Program-made: the position numbers and the translations under genes
The notes under the pieces: model-generated
Seen by the model: the letters and a program-made list of their open reading frames with translations, nothing else
The model's database searches: none
What the model was told of the DNA's origin: nothing
Shown: positions 1-8,889 of the stretch, piece after piece
How positions within the stretch are numbered: the first letter of the stretch is position 1
Layout of the letters: every line of letters begins with the position of its first letter
Assembly (NCBI GenBank): GCA_001768565.1
Contig: MEOE01000006.1
Location: 1-64,000, forward strand
Direction of reading: 5' to 3'
Source: Bacteroidetes bacterium GWF2_33_16
Lineage (GTDB): Bacteria > Bacteroidota > Bacteroidia > Bacteroidales > UBA12077
DNA length: 64,000 nt

Positions 1-48
1 TCTTAATTATAACAAAATAAATCTATCCTAAATTATTAACAAAAAAAA

Positions 49-77
49 AGAAGCTGTCCTTTTGAGACAGCCTCTTT
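49..77 (-). terminator. Rho-independent terminator of the aminotransferase gene
   Basis: An inverted repeat (AAGCTGTC pairing with GACAGCCT, one mismatch) lies just downstream of the minus-strand aminotransferase stop. On the minus strand it is followed by a run of T residues (the A-run at 41-49). Confidence 0.8.
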
Positions 78-82
78 GATTT

Positions 83-1297
83 CTATACTAATCCCATTTC
101 TTCTTTTATTGCTTTTGCTAGTCGTTTAACTCCTTCGGTTGTTTTGTCTTTCGGCATATAGGAGAAGTTAATACGCATGGTATTTTTTCCGCTGCCATCG
201 CAATGAAAAACACTACCTAATACAAAAGCAACATTGTTTTCAAGTGCTTTGTTAAAAAGTTTTTCTGCATCCATATGTTCTGGTAATTTCAGAAAAAGGA
301 ACAAACCACCTTCGGGTTCAATCCATGTTACTCCTGCAGGCATATATTCGCGGAATGCTTTCAACATATTATCTCGTTTTTCACGATACGAAGCAATAGT
401 TTTTTTCAGGTTCTGATCGAAATACCCTTTTTGAATGTATTTGTATGCAACTTTTTGGTTTAATGTTGGTGTACATAAGTCGGTCGATTGTTTTGCTATA
501 ACAAACTTATCTACAATACGTTCGTCGGCAATAACCCAGCCAATACGGAAGCCGGGAACGAAAATTTTCGAGAATGTACCCAAAAGAATAACATGTCCTG
601 AATTATCAAGTTCAAATAGTGTTGGTTGTTCTTCTCCATCGAATCGTACTTCACGGTATGGACTATCTTCAACAATTAGAATATCGTATTTTTTAGCGAT
701 AGCAATAATTTCTAGTCTACGTGATTTTGGCATTGTTATTCCTGCTGGATTCTGGAAGTCAGGAATAACATATATAAATTTTGGTTTAATACCTTTTGCA
801 TTAAGCTCTGCCAGTTTTTCTTCTAATAGGTCGGAACGCATACCTTTGTCGTCGAGAGTAATGCCTACAAGATCAGAGCCATAAGAGTTAAAAGCACCTA
901 ATCCACCAAGATATGAGGGTAAACCCACAATGGCTGTATCGCCACGATTAATAAAAATCTTTGCTAATAAATCTAGTCCTTGCTGCGATGAAGTTGTTAT
1001 GACAAGGTTTTTAAGTTCGATATTCAAACCTTGTTTTTTATATCGATCAACTAAAATCTGACGTAACTCTGTAACTCCTTCAGTGGCTCCGTATTGCAAT
1101 GCAGAAGCTCCGTCGGTATCAAGAATTTCGGTTGTTATTTCTTTTAACTGTTCAATAGGAAATGTATCAGCTGCTGGTAATCCACCTGCAAATGAGATAA
1201 TTTCGGGTCGTTGTGTTAGTTTCAGAAGCTCGCGTATTGCCGACTTCTTCATGCTTTTTATGCTAATCGAGTAGATTTGCTCCAAATCAGTAATCAT
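83..1297 (-). CDS. PLP-dependent aminotransferase, class I/II (MocR/LysN-like)
   Basis: A 404-aa fold-type I aminotransferase. The PLP-binding lysine is K244 in GTFSKIFVPGFRIGW. The cofactor-ring Asp is in VEDSPY (D211), and the NPAG motif sits near residue 183. Length and the PDFQNPAGITM motif fit the 2-aminoadipate/aromatic/branched-chain aminotransferase group; the exact substrate cannot be read from sequence. It lacks the N-terminal GntR DNA-binding domain of MocR regulators, so it should be a cytoplasmic enzyme. The ATG lies 8 nt downstream of a purine-rich AGGAGG-like site on the minus strand. It is a single transcription unit closed by its own terminator. Confidence 0.9.
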   Translation of the reverse strand: MITDLEQIYSISIKSMKKSAIRELLKLTQRPEIISFAGGLPAADTFPIEQLKEITTEILDTDGASALQYGATEGVTELRQILVDRYKKQGLNIELKNLVITTSSQQGLDLLAKIFINRGDTAIVGLPSYLGGLGAFNSYGSDLVGITLDDKGMRSDLLEEKLAELNAKGIKPKFIYVIPDFQNPAGITMPKSRRLEIIAIAKKYDILIVEDSPYREVRFDGEEQPTLFELDNSGHVILLGTFSKIFVPGFRIGWVIADERIVDKFVIAKQSTDLCTPTLNQKVAYKYIQKGYFDQNLKKTIASYREKRDNMLKAFREYMPAGVTWIEPEGGLFLFLKLPEHMDAEKLFNKALENNVAFVLGSVFHCDGSGKNTMRINFSYMPKDKTTEGVKRLAKAIKEEMGLV

Positions 1298-1691
1298 GTA
1301 ACTATCCTCCTAATTTTGTTTAAAAATGTTTTCCAATATTTGTACGAAGTTGATGCGAAGATGCAAATTGATATTTTTAAAAACAAATTAAATAACCTGT
1401 TATATAACAAAATTGGCCAAACTACCCAATATTACAATCGTCTGGGATTTTAACCTTTAACGTTCAGAGTCTACTATTTTTTTTATTTTTTTAATAAGTT
1501 TTTTGAATCAATTCATTTGTTTAATCCAAATAGCGTTAGGCAGACTTTTATATAACAGTTAAATGTTAATGGTTTATTTTTGGAATATTAAATTACTGAT
1601 AATCAAGACTAATGAGTTGGCGTTTTTAAAATTGAAAATATTGTTTTACTTTGTGCCTACTTTATTCTGGTATTCACTAAACAAATAAAGT
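1298..1691. other. 394-bp intergenic region between divergent genes
   Basis: AT-rich spacer between the minus-strand aminotransferase and the plus-strand response regulator, expected to hold both promoters. Near 1364-1371 (minus strand) there is a near-match to the Bacteroidota -7 box (TCAATTTG). Near 1647-1653 (plus strand) TACTTTG is one base short of the consensus. No ORF, hairpin or RNA gene was recognised. Confidence 0.5.
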
Positions 1692-2069
1692 ATGAATGCA
1701 AGGAAGAAAATACTGGTTGTTGACGATAATTCTATTCATTTGTTTTTAATTCAGAGCATATTGCTCGATAAAAACTATGATGTAACTGTTGCCGATCATC
1801 CTCAGAAAGCAGTAGAATTGGTTAAACAAAACGAGTATCACCTCATAATACTCGATATTATGATGCCCGATATGGACGGTTTTCAGTTTTTGGATTTTAA
1901 AAATACGCTTGAGCTAAATAAAAATACTCCTGTAATTATTGTATCTGCCAAAACCGACTCATGGAGTATAAAAAGTGCATTCGATAAAGGAGCATCCGAT
2001 TATATTACAAAGCCTATAGAGAATGAGATTGTAGTTAGAAAGGTTCGTGATATTCTTCGCAAACATTAA
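1692..2069 (+). CDS. Single-domain response regulator (CheY-like)
   Basis: The 125-aa protein is a receiver domain with no output domain. Acidic residues D11/D12, phospho-acceptor D55 (in LIILDIMMPDMDG), S85 and K107 (ITKP) are all present, so it should be phosphorylatable. No cognate kinase adjoins it. The next gene, 41 bp downstream on the same strand, encodes an outer-membrane beta-barrel protein, so the two may be co-transcribed; whether they are functionally linked is unknown. It probably acts by protein-protein interaction or as a phosphate relay in the cytoplasm. Confidence 0.9.
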   Translation: MNARKKILVVDDNSIHLFLIQSILLDKNYDVTVADHPQKAVELVKQNEYHLIILDIMMPDMDGFQFLDFKNTLELNKNTPVIIVSAKTDSWSIKSAFDKGASDYITKPIENEIVVRKVRDILRKH

Positions 2070-2110
2070 AATTAAACAAATAATTATATTAATTAAAAGC
2101 TATTAAATTT

Positions 2111-3334
2111 ATGAAAAAATCATTCTTATTGGCTATTTTATTGCTCGCAATGTCTTCGTATATAGTATATTCTCAGGAGGTTGAGCAAAAACCAGTTGTA
2201 AATGTTAGTGGTTATGCGGTTTATGAAATGATTTTCGACACCTACAAATCGTATGATAGTCGCGATGGTGAAGTGTATTTATACCCCAGACCAGCAAACT
2301 ATGATATTAATGGTGATGATATAAATAGAAAGATACAAACAGAGATGCTGTCTCTTAACTCGAGAATTAATATTGCCGGTAGTGGTGTTAATGCTTTCGG
2401 TGCAAAAGCAAAGGGAGTTATCGAAGGTGATTTTTTGGGCACATCACAGGATTACACACGTATGTTTCGTTTGCGTCATGCCTATGTTCAATTAAACTGG
2501 AGTAAAACAGAATTACTGTTAGGACAGTATTGGCATCCTATGTTTGTAACATCTTGTTTCCCTGCAGTTGTTTCTTTTGGAGCGGGTGTTCCTTTTAATA
2601 TTCTCAATAGATCTCCTCAAGTTCGATTAACCGTTAGTCCATCATCGAATCTAGATCTTATGGTCGCCTTATTAATACATGGTGATTTTAAAAGCGTTGG
2701 TCCTGCTGAAGCTCAGCGAAACTCAGGTATTCCGGATCTGCAATTTCAGTTCCGATATAAGAACGATATGTTGTTAGCCGGACTAACAGCTGGTTACAAA
2801 TTTTTAACACCACGGCTTGTAACGGCTAATAATTTAAAAACAAACGAAACGGTTGGTAGCTTTAATGTTCAGGTATTTGGTAAAGTTACAACAAGTCCTG
2901 TTACAGTAAAAATAATGGGTATTTATGGACAGAATCTTTCGCATTTTACTATGATAGGAGGCTACGGAGCTTCTCAAGACCCAGCCATAGTTGATGATTA
3001 TAGTTATACCAATTTAAACACCATGTCGGTTTGGAGCGAATTACATACAAATGGAGAAAAGTTTGTTTTTGGATTCTTTGGTGGATACTCTGCAAACCTT
3101 GGATCATATGACAAATATTACTCGCTTTCTTATGCCCGAAACGAGGATATTGCACATATTTTCAGACTTTCTCCACGTGTTGAGTTTAAATCTGGAAGAG
3201 TTAGTTTCCTTGCTGAGTATATGTTAGCCGGTGCTGCATATGCAACTGAATATACATCAAAACACAGACCAACAGATTGGGATAAACCAACAATTAATAA
3301 TAGAGTAACAATAGGAGCAAAGTATAACTTCTAG
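2111..3334 (+). CDS. Predicted outer-membrane beta-barrel protein (porin-like)
   Basis: The 407-aa protein begins with a clear signal peptide (cleavage near VYSQE, residue 22). The body is rich in alternating hydrophobic/polar stretches with aromatic girdles and ends in an aromatic residue (GAKYNF), as expected of an outer-membrane barrel. The segment around residues 130-155 (LRHAYVQLNW, LLGQYWHPMF) resembles porin-type barrels that describe cell-surface carbohydrate or small-molecule channels. I do not recognise a specific family. A hairpin terminator follows. Localisation in the outer membrane is an inference from these features. Confidence 0.7.
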   Translation: MKKSFLLAILLLAMSSYIVYSQEVEQKPVVNVSGYAVYEMIFDTYKSYDSRDGEVYLYPRPANYDINGDDINRKIQTEMLSLNSRINIAGSGVNAFGAKAKGVIEGDFLGTSQDYTRMFRLRHAYVQLNWSKTELLLGQYWHPMFVTSCFPAVVSFGAGVPFNILNRSPQVRLTVSPSSNLDLMVALLIHGDFKSVGPAEAQRNSGIPDLQFQFRYKNDMLLAGLTAGYKFLTPRLVTANNLKTNETVGSFNVQVFGKVTTSPVTVKIMGIYGQNLSHFTMIGGYGASQDPAIVDDYSYTNLNTMSVWSELHTNGEKFVFGFFGGYSANLGSYDKYYSLSYARNEDIAHIFRLSPRVEFKSGRVSFLAEYMLAGAAYATEYTSKHRPTDWDKPTINNRVTIGAKYNF

Positions 3335-3355
3335 AGGTGTTATTTAAAGTATATC

Positions 3356-3397
3356 AAAAACACGGTTTAAAGTAATTTTACCTTGAATCGTGTTTTT
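3356..3397 (+). terminator. Terminator downstream of the porin-like gene
   Basis: AAAAACACG and CGTGTTTTT form a perfect 9-bp outer stem around a weakly paired loop of about 24 nt, starting about 20 nt after the stop codon and ending in a T-run. Confidence 0.65.
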
Positions 3398-3541
3398 ATT
3401 TATATAATATTATAGAAGATTGTTTCATAATTACAACATTATAACCAATTCGGTTATAAGTAATGAATGCTATTCTTGTTGATCTTAATAGCTTAGTTTC
3501 TCAGAGTAGATTTAGATGTTGGTGCTAACCAGAAATTCGTG

Positions 3542-3570
3542 AATAAAAAAATGACTCCTAGAAGAGTCAG
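3542..3570 (-). terminator. Terminator of the TPR gene
   Basis: TGACTC and GAGTCA form a 6-bp stem with a short loop. Read on the minus strand it is followed by a run of seven T. It lies about 45 nt beyond the minus-strand TPR gene stop. Confidence 0.65.
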
Positions 3571-3613
3571 ATTATTTATTTTATATAAGGTTTGAGTCAA
3601 GCAAATAATCAAG

Positions 3614-4363
3614 CTATTTCTTTTTATTCATACAACGACTAACAATCATTTTACATGCATTGTAGTTTCCCAGCTGACATGCTTTATGGAAATCCTGACA
3701 TGCTTTATCGTTATCTTCCATTTTAATATAGGTCATTCCCCGATTGTAATATGCATATGGATTCTGCTCATCAATATCTAAAACGGTATTAAAATCTTCA
3801 ATAGCTTCTGTAAATTCATTATTCTGATAATACAAAAAACCTCTGTACATGTAAACATTTGGATTGTCCGGGTTTTGTTCAATGGCTTTAGAATAATCAG
3901 CAAGGGCTTTGTCTTTCTCAAATAATTTCTGATAGGCAGCACCTCTGTTTACATAAACCATGTTTTCAAGTTCTTTATTATTGGTCGATTTATTCAAATC
4001 AAATGCCAGGTTAAGATCTTCAATAGCATTTTCAAATTTTTCCTTAAAAATATTGATTTTACCTCTGGTTAAATAATATGGAGCGTAGTCAGGATTGTTT
4101 TTTATACCTTCTTCAATAATTTTTGATGCGCTTTTATAATCTAATAATAGTATTAATACATTTGCTTTCCCGTCAATTGCCTGAGTATAGCTTGGTAACA
4201 TAACCAGCGCTTCGTCATATTTATCAAGAGCTCCTTTATAATCATTGAGCTTTACCAGGTCGTTACCCATTTCGACCAATGATTCTATATCCTGCTTATG
4301 TTGAGCAATAACACATGTGTGTATCGAAACAAAGAATGAAAGAATCAGAAGTAAATGTTTCAT
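3614..4363 (-). CDS. Exported tetratricopeptide-repeat protein
   Basis: About 249 aa from the preferred start. An ATG eight codons upstream is possible, but the internal ATG at 4363 gives a textbook signal peptide (MKHLLLILSFF, cleavage near VIAQ). The rest is about six TPR units of roughly 34 residues, with repeated patterns such as AYYNRGMTYIKM and NVYMYRGFLYYQNN. TPRs are protein-interaction scaffolds; here periplasmic or membrane-associated. The C-terminus has a Cys-containing tail (CQDFHKACQLGNYNAC) resembling the last helices of Sel1/TPR proteins. It lies downstream of recR on the same strand with a short gap. Partner unknown. Confidence 0.8.
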   Translation of the reverse strand: MKHLLLILSFFVSIHTCVIAQHKQDIESLVEMGNDLVKLNDYKGALDKYDEALVMLPSYTQAIDGKANVLILLLDYKSASKIIEEGIKNNPDYAPYYLTRGKINIFKEKFENAIEDLNLAFDLNKSTNNKELENMVYVNRGAAYQKLFEKDKALADYSKAIEQNPDNPNVYMYRGFLYYQNNEFTEAIEDFNTVLDIDEQNPYAYYNRGMTYIKMEDNDKACQDFHKACQLGNYNACKMIVSRCMNKKK

Positions 4364-4431
4364 TTTAATCCCGGTTATTATTCGCAATTTTATTTCTGTG
4401 AAAATAACAAATATTTTTCAAATCTTACAAT

Positions 4432-5052
4432 TTATATTGAAGATTCAAATGGAGTGCGGTTAATAATCGATCTACCTAAGGTTATCTCATCAGCATATTC
4501 CAATTCATCGCCAATGGCAACTCCTCTCGCTATAGTTGTTATTTTTACAGGATAATTTTTGAATTTTTTAAATAAATAAAAGTTTGTTGTATCGCCTTCC
4601 ATGGTGGTGCTAAGGGCAAGTATAATCTCTTTTACCGATCCTGTAGCTATTTTACTTTGCAAAGTATCAATTTTTAAATCGCTAGGACCAATACCATCCA
4701 TTGGTGAAATTATTCCTCCCAGAACATGATAAATTCCGTTAAACTGTTGTGTATTCTCAATTGACATTACATCACGGGCATTTTCAACCACACAAACCAA
4801 CGAATGATCTCTGTTGTGATTGCTGCAAATGGAACATAATTCATTATCGGAAATAGTGTTGCAGCTGCTACAGTGTTTTATTTCACGGCGAAGCTTTATA
4901 ATTGTTTCTCCAAATTGATCGACATCTTCAATCTCCTGGTTTAGTAGATGCAGAACCAATCGTAAAGCAGTTTTTTTACCAATACCGGGAAGTTTTGAAA
5001 ACTCATCAACAGCACTTTCAAGCAATTTGGAGGTAAAGTTTTGCATTATCAT
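4432..5052 (-). CDS. recR: Recombination mediator RecR
   Basis: A 206-aa protein of the expected RecR length. It has the N-terminal helix-hairpin-helix ([12 protein letters not shown], residues 21-32), a C4 zinc finger (C61, C64, C73, C76) and a Toprim domain beginning with VCVVE and containing the YHVLGG motif. RecR acts with RecF/RecO in loading RecA onto SSB-coated single-stranded gaps. Two closely spaced ATG codons (5052 and 5046) are both plausible starts. The TPR gene follows on the same strand. Confidence 0.95.
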   Translation of the reverse strand: MIMQNFTSKLLESAVDEFSKLPGIGKKTALRLVLHLLNQEIEDVDQFGETIIKLRREIKHCSSCNTISDNELCSICSNHNRDHSLVCVVENARDVMSIENTQQFNGIYHVLGGIISPMDGIGPSDLKIDTLQSKIATGSVKEIILALSTTMEGDTTNFYLFKKFKNYPVKITTIARGVAIGDELEYADEITLGRSIINRTPFESSI

Positions 5053-5173
5053 CTATTTATTCAATTGAGTTTTAATTCCCAAAAATAATACCAATTGCAA
5101 CCATTCCCAATTTTTTTATTTAGAATTGTTTTTAGTATTCTTGCATTGTTAAAATTTATCACAATCTGATGTT

Positions 5174-6637
5174 ATGAATCCTTACCATATTCTATTTATT
5201 TTGTTTGTTTATTTCGGAATGTTACTCGTTGTATCTCACTTTACATCGAGAAATGCTACCAATGAGTCTTTTTTCCTGGGTAACCGAAAATCACCATGGT
5301 ATATCGTGGCTTTTGGAATGATAGGAGCTTCTCTTTCAGGTGTAACGTTTATTTCAGTTCCTGGATGGGTTGTCGACAGCAATTTCTCATATATGCAGGT
5401 TGTGCTTGGTTATTTGGTTGGTTATGCAGTTATAGCTCATGTACTTATGCCAATGTATTACAGATTAAACCTTACTTCTATATACTCATACCTGGAAAAA
5501 CGTTTTGGTTTCTACTCCTATAAAACGGGTGCATCATTTTTTCTTCTTTCGCGACTTATTGGATCAGCTTTTAGATTGTTTTTGGTTGCTAATGTGCTAC
5601 AGATTACTGTTTTTAATGCGTTGAACATTCCATTCGAAGTATCTGTATTTGTTACCATCTTTCTTATTTGGCTTTATACGTTTAAAGGAGGTATTAAAAC
5701 GATTATCTGGACAGATACATTGCAAACAGTTTTTATGCTAATGGCAGTTGGTGCTACAATTATTCTGTTGGCAAAAAATCTTAACCTAAACTTTTCAGGT
5801 ATTTTACATACTGTTATTGATAACGAGCACTCAAAAATATTCTATTTTGAGAGTTTTAAAGATCAGTATTATTTTTTCAAACAGTTTCTTTCTGGCGCTT
5901 TCATTGCTATTGTAATGACGGGACTTGATCAGGATATGATGCAGAAAAATTTGAGCTGTAGAAATATTAAGGATGCTCAGAAAAACATGTATTGGTTCAG
6001 CATTATTCTTGTTCCTGTTAACCTTATGTTTATGTCTCTTGGGGTTTTGTTGGTTGTATTTGCTCAGAAGAATGGAATAGAAATACCCGCACGTACTGAT
6101 AATTTATACCCGTTAATTGCAACGCAAGGGTTTGTACACCCCATTATTGGAATAACTTTTATAATAGGATTGGTTGCAGCAGCATATAGCAGTGCCGATT
6201 CGGCATTAACTGCATTAACAACCTCATTTACTGTAGATATTCTGAATGCCGGACAGAGAGAAGAAAAGAAGCTTAAGAAACTAAGAAAATTGGTACATTT
6301 AGCAATCTCATTGGTAATGGTTGTGGTTATTATCTTATTTAATGCAATTAATAACGAAAGCGTAATAAGCGCAATATTTAAAGTTGCAGGATATACATAT
6401 GGTCCATTATTAGGCTTGTATGCATTTGGTTTATTTACAAGGAAAGTTGTGAAAGATAAGTATGTGCCAATTGTAGCAATTATTTCTCCTGTACTGTGTA
6501 TATTTTTAAACTACTATTCGGTAGATTGGTTTCATGGTTACAAGTTTGGTTTCGAGATTTTATTAGTGAATGGACTGTTAACATTTCTTGGATTGTTGAT
6601 TATAAGCAAACATAATATTATAGCTGAAGAGGTTTAA
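5174..6637 (+). CDS. Sodium:solute symporter (SSS family)
   Basis: A 487-aa integral membrane protein with about 13 hydrophobic helices. The first helices carry the SSS pattern (SFFLGNRKSPWYIVAFGMIGASLSG within residues 30-55), the mid-region has the MTGLDQDMMQKN motif, and AAAYSSADSALTALTTSF is the conserved helix around residues 337-354. This is the sodium-coupled LeuT-fold family that imports sugars, amino acids or organic acids. Substrate cannot be assigned. It is transcribed alone and shares a bidirectional hairpin terminator with the convergent acyl-CoA synthetase gene. Confidence 0.9.
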   Translation: MNPYHILFILFVYFGMLLVVSHFTSRNATNESFFLGNRKSPWYIVAFGMIGASLSGVTFISVPGWVVDSNFSYMQVVLGYLVGYAVIAHVLMPMYYRLNLTSIYSYLEKRFGFYSYKTGASFFLLSRLIGSAFRLFLVANVLQITVFNALNIPFEVSVFVTIFLIWLYTFKGGIKTIIWTDTLQTVFMLMAVGATIILLAKNLNLNFSGILHTVIDNEHSKIFYFESFKDQYYFFKQFLSGAFIAIVMTGLDQDMMQKNLSCRNIKDAQKNMYWFSIILVPVNLMFMSLGVLLVVFAQKNGIEIPARTDNLYPLIATQGFVHPIIGITFIIGLVAAAYSSADSALTALTTSFTVDILNAGQREEKKLKKLRKLVHLAISLVMVVVIILFNAINNESVISAIFKVAGYTYGPLLGLYAFGLFTRKVVKDKYVPIVAIISPVLCIFLNYYSVDWFHGYKFGFEILLVNGLLTFLGLLIISKHNIIAEEV

Positions 6638-6671
6638 AACAATGTCCCTAAATTTTAGGGACATTGTTTTT
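6636..6671. terminator. Bidirectional terminator overlapping coding sequence
   Basis: A near-perfect 17-bp stem (AAAACAATGTCCCTAAA paired with its complement) with U-tracts on both sides. It begins within the symporter stop codon and includes the last six codons and stop of the minus-strand synthetase gene, so the terminator is part of that coding sequence. Confidence 0.85.
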
Positions 6672-8525
6672 AATAGAATCTATACCATTCTTTATTCCGT
6701 TCTTTATTCCGTTCTTTATACCATTAATAATTCCTGTATTTTGCTGCTTTTTATCATATTGATAAATCTCGGCAATTACATCTTTATATTTTTCCTGAAC
6801 TACATTTCGTTTTAGTTTTTGAGTTGGTGAAAGTTCGCCTCCTTGTTGGTTCCATTCTTCACAAACCAATCTAAATCGTTTAATTTTCTCGTGTTCACCA
6901 AGTACTGCATTGTATTTATTAACTTCTTTCTGGTATCGGGCATTAACCTCAGGTAGTCGAACCAAATCACAATTATCTCTGAACTGGACTTTATGAATAG
7001 AACACCAATCGTGTAAAAATGGGAAATTGGGAGAGATTAATGCGCTTGCAAATTTCTCATTTTCACCAATAACCATGAGCTGTTCAATAAAAAAAGATTC
7101 TTTAAGTTTGTTTTCTATAACCTGAGGGGCAATATATTTGCCTGCCGAGGTTTTAAACATTTCTTTTTTACGATCAGTAATTTTAAGAAATCCGTCATTA
7201 TCTATATGGCCAATATCTCCGGTATGAAACCAACCATCAGCATCAATTACTTCTTTAGTGAGCTCTGGTTCTTTATAATATCCCAGCATCAGGTTTGGTC
7301 CTTTACTCAGAATTTCACCATCATCATCAATTTTCACCTGGACATTTTCAAGTATCCTGCCTACAGTTCCGAATTTGCAAATAAGCGGCGTGTGCGAGTT
7401 TACAGCAATAACAGGTGATGTTTCTGTTAACCCGTATCCTTCAATGACATCAATTCCTGCAGCCCAAAAAATGCGTGCCAGTCGTTCCTGAAGTGCCGCT
7501 CCTCCCGATGTGATAATTAAATCGTCAACTCCTAATGCTTCTTTCCATTTACTAAAAATAAGCTTGCGGGCAATTTTTAGTTTAAGATTGTAGCCAAACC
7601 TATATTTTTTATTAAGCTGGTATCTTAATCCCAGGTTTACAGCCCAGAAAAAAATCTGTTTTTTGATATAAGGTAAGTTTTTTCCTTTTCCAATTATGCC
7701 ATCATAAATCTTCTCTAGCAAACGTGGAACAGTATTAAAAATATTTGGTTTAACATCTTTAATATCCGAAGTTATTGTTCCAAGGCTTTCGGCATAATAT
7801 ATAGCAATTCCTTTGTATTGGAAATGATAATTCATCATTCGCTCGTAAATGTGGCATAATGGAAGAAAACTTAAGGTTCGGTGTCCATATCCTAAAACAT
7901 GAGCTTTTGATGTACTTATAAAATTCGTAACAATATTATTGTGTGAAAGCATTACCCCTTTAGGGTTTCCGGTTGTTCCCGATGTATAAATGATTGACAT
8001 CATCTCATCTTTCGAGATTTCTGCTTTAATTGATTCTACCTGTCCAATCAACCTATTATAGCTTTCCTTTCCAGCCTCAATAACCACATTCCATGTAGTA
8101 AGATCTTCGATATCAGCAAGAGAGTAAATAGATTGAATAGTACTAACGTTATTAATTATTGGTTTTACCTTGTTCCATATTAATTTATTGCCAATAAAAA
8201 CGGCTTTTACTTCTGAGTGTCTTAAAATATAATCATATTCCTCGGTTCCGATTGTCGGGTAAATTGGAACATGTACAATGCCAATTTGTGAAAGACCCAT
8301 ATCAATAAAGTTCCATTCAGGTCGACTGTTTAGAATTGTTGCAATCTTATCTCCTTTCTTGTACCCTAGAGATAATAATCCACAACTGACAAAGTTTGAA
8401 TAGTTAATGTAATCCGCAGAACTATATTTAACCCAAGCCCCGTCTTGTTTTCCTGCAAGAGCATCTTCCATTGGGTACAATTCCTTGTAGCGCTCAAGAA
8501 GATCAAAAGTTCTTGTTATTTCCAT
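6648..8525 (-). CDS. Long-chain acyl-CoA synthetase (AMP-forming)
   Basis: A 625-aa member of the ANL adenylation superfamily. The P-loop-like AMP motif IIYTSGTTGNPKGVMLSH is at about residues 178-195, GYGLTETSPV at about 365, the ATP/ribose motif DGWFHTGDIG at about 432, and DRKKEMFKTSAGKYI near 450 marks the long-chain subgroup. It activates fatty acids to acyl-CoA. The last 25 residues are unusual: an NGIK unit repeated four times, encoded by a 12-bp tandem repeat (about 6675-6725), ahead of a terminus encoded inside the terminator hairpin. Probably transcribed alone. Confidence 0.93.
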   Translation of the reverse strand: MEITRTFDLLERYKELYPMEDALAGKQDGAWVKYSSADYINYSNFVSCGLLSLGYKKGDKIATILNSRPEWNFIDMGLSQIGIVHVPIYPTIGTEEYDYILRHSEVKAVFIGNKLIWNKVKPIINNVSTIQSIYSLADIEDLTTWNVVIEAGKESYNRLIGQVESIKAEISKDEMMSIIYTSGTTGNPKGVMLSHNNIVTNFISTSKAHVLGYGHRTLSFLPLCHIYERMMNYHFQYKGIAIYYAESLGTITSDIKDVKPNIFNTVPRLLEKIYDGIIGKGKNLPYIKKQIFFWAVNLGLRYQLNKKYRFGYNLKLKIARKLIFSKWKEALGVDDLIITSGGAALQERLARIFWAAGIDVIEGYGLTETSPVIAVNSHTPLICKFGTVGRILENVQVKIDDDGEILSKGPNLMLGYYKEPELTKEVIDADGWFHTGDIGHIDNDGFLKITDRKKEMFKTSAGKYIAPQVIENKLKESFFIEQLMVIGENEKFASALISPNFPFLHDWCSIHKVQFRDNCDLVRLPEVNARYQKEVNKYNAVLGEHEKIKRFRLVCEEWNQQGGELSPTQKLKRNVVQEKYKDVIAEIYQYDKKQQNTGIINGIKNGIKNGIKNGIDSIKNNVPKI

Positions 8526-8551
8526 AATTTGTAAGATTGGTTTAACAGGTT

Positions 8552-8559
8552 CAAATATA
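8552..8559 (-). promoter_or_regulatory. Candidate -7 promoter element for the acyl-CoA synthetase gene
   Basis: On the minus strand this reads TATATTTG, an exact match to the Bacteroidota -7 consensus TAnnTTTG, 27 bp upstream of the ATG. No good -33 TTG was seen at the usual distance. Confidence 0.45.
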
Positions 8560-8857
8560 CTAATTAATTTATTTCGATATATGGGTATGTTAATAAGTTA
8601 GTTTATAAATATCAGAATAATAGCAAGATATGTGTTTTGATGAAAATTTGAGGGAAAGTTTCTTAATAAAAAGTAGCCGTTACAAAAGTATGCATGTTGT
8701 TCATATTCTTGCCTCGCAAGAGAAAAGTTTAACAAGCCTGCCGGCCAGACAGGTATGACAACATTTTAATACTCAATATATAACACTGAGAATTGTCGTC
8801 CTGAGAGATGTTACTCTGAGGGATGTCACTCTGAACCAGTCGAAGAGTAGGCATTAA
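8560..8857. other. Intergenic region with degenerate repeat sequence
   Basis: No gene was seen. At 8738-8758 there is a GC-rich imperfect palindrome (GCCTGCCGGCCAGACAGG core). At about 8795-8850 are degenerate short repeats in which blocks like ACTCTGAGGGATGT and ACTCTGAACCAGTCGAAGAG recur, of a form often seen as intergenic repeats in this phylum (from memory). The rest is AT-rich. Confidence 0.5.
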
Positions 8858-8883
8858 AAAGAGGCTTTTAATGCAGCCTCTTT
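8858..8883 (-). terminator. Terminator of alaS
   Basis: AAAGAGGC and GCCTCTTT form an 8-bp perfect stem with a 10-nt loop immediately after the alaS stop codon (minus strand), followed by a T-run on that strand. Confidence 0.8.
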
Positions 8884-8889
8884 ATTTTA

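Noticed and set aside
435-884. Opposite-strand reading frame of 149 codons inside the aminotransferase gene
   Set aside because: It is the shadow of a well-supported gene and its product is Ser/Ile-rich without a recognisable domain.
6673-6730. Short repeats as a CRISPR-like array
   Set aside because: The 12-bp units have no spacers and are in frame inside the acyl-CoA synthetase gene.
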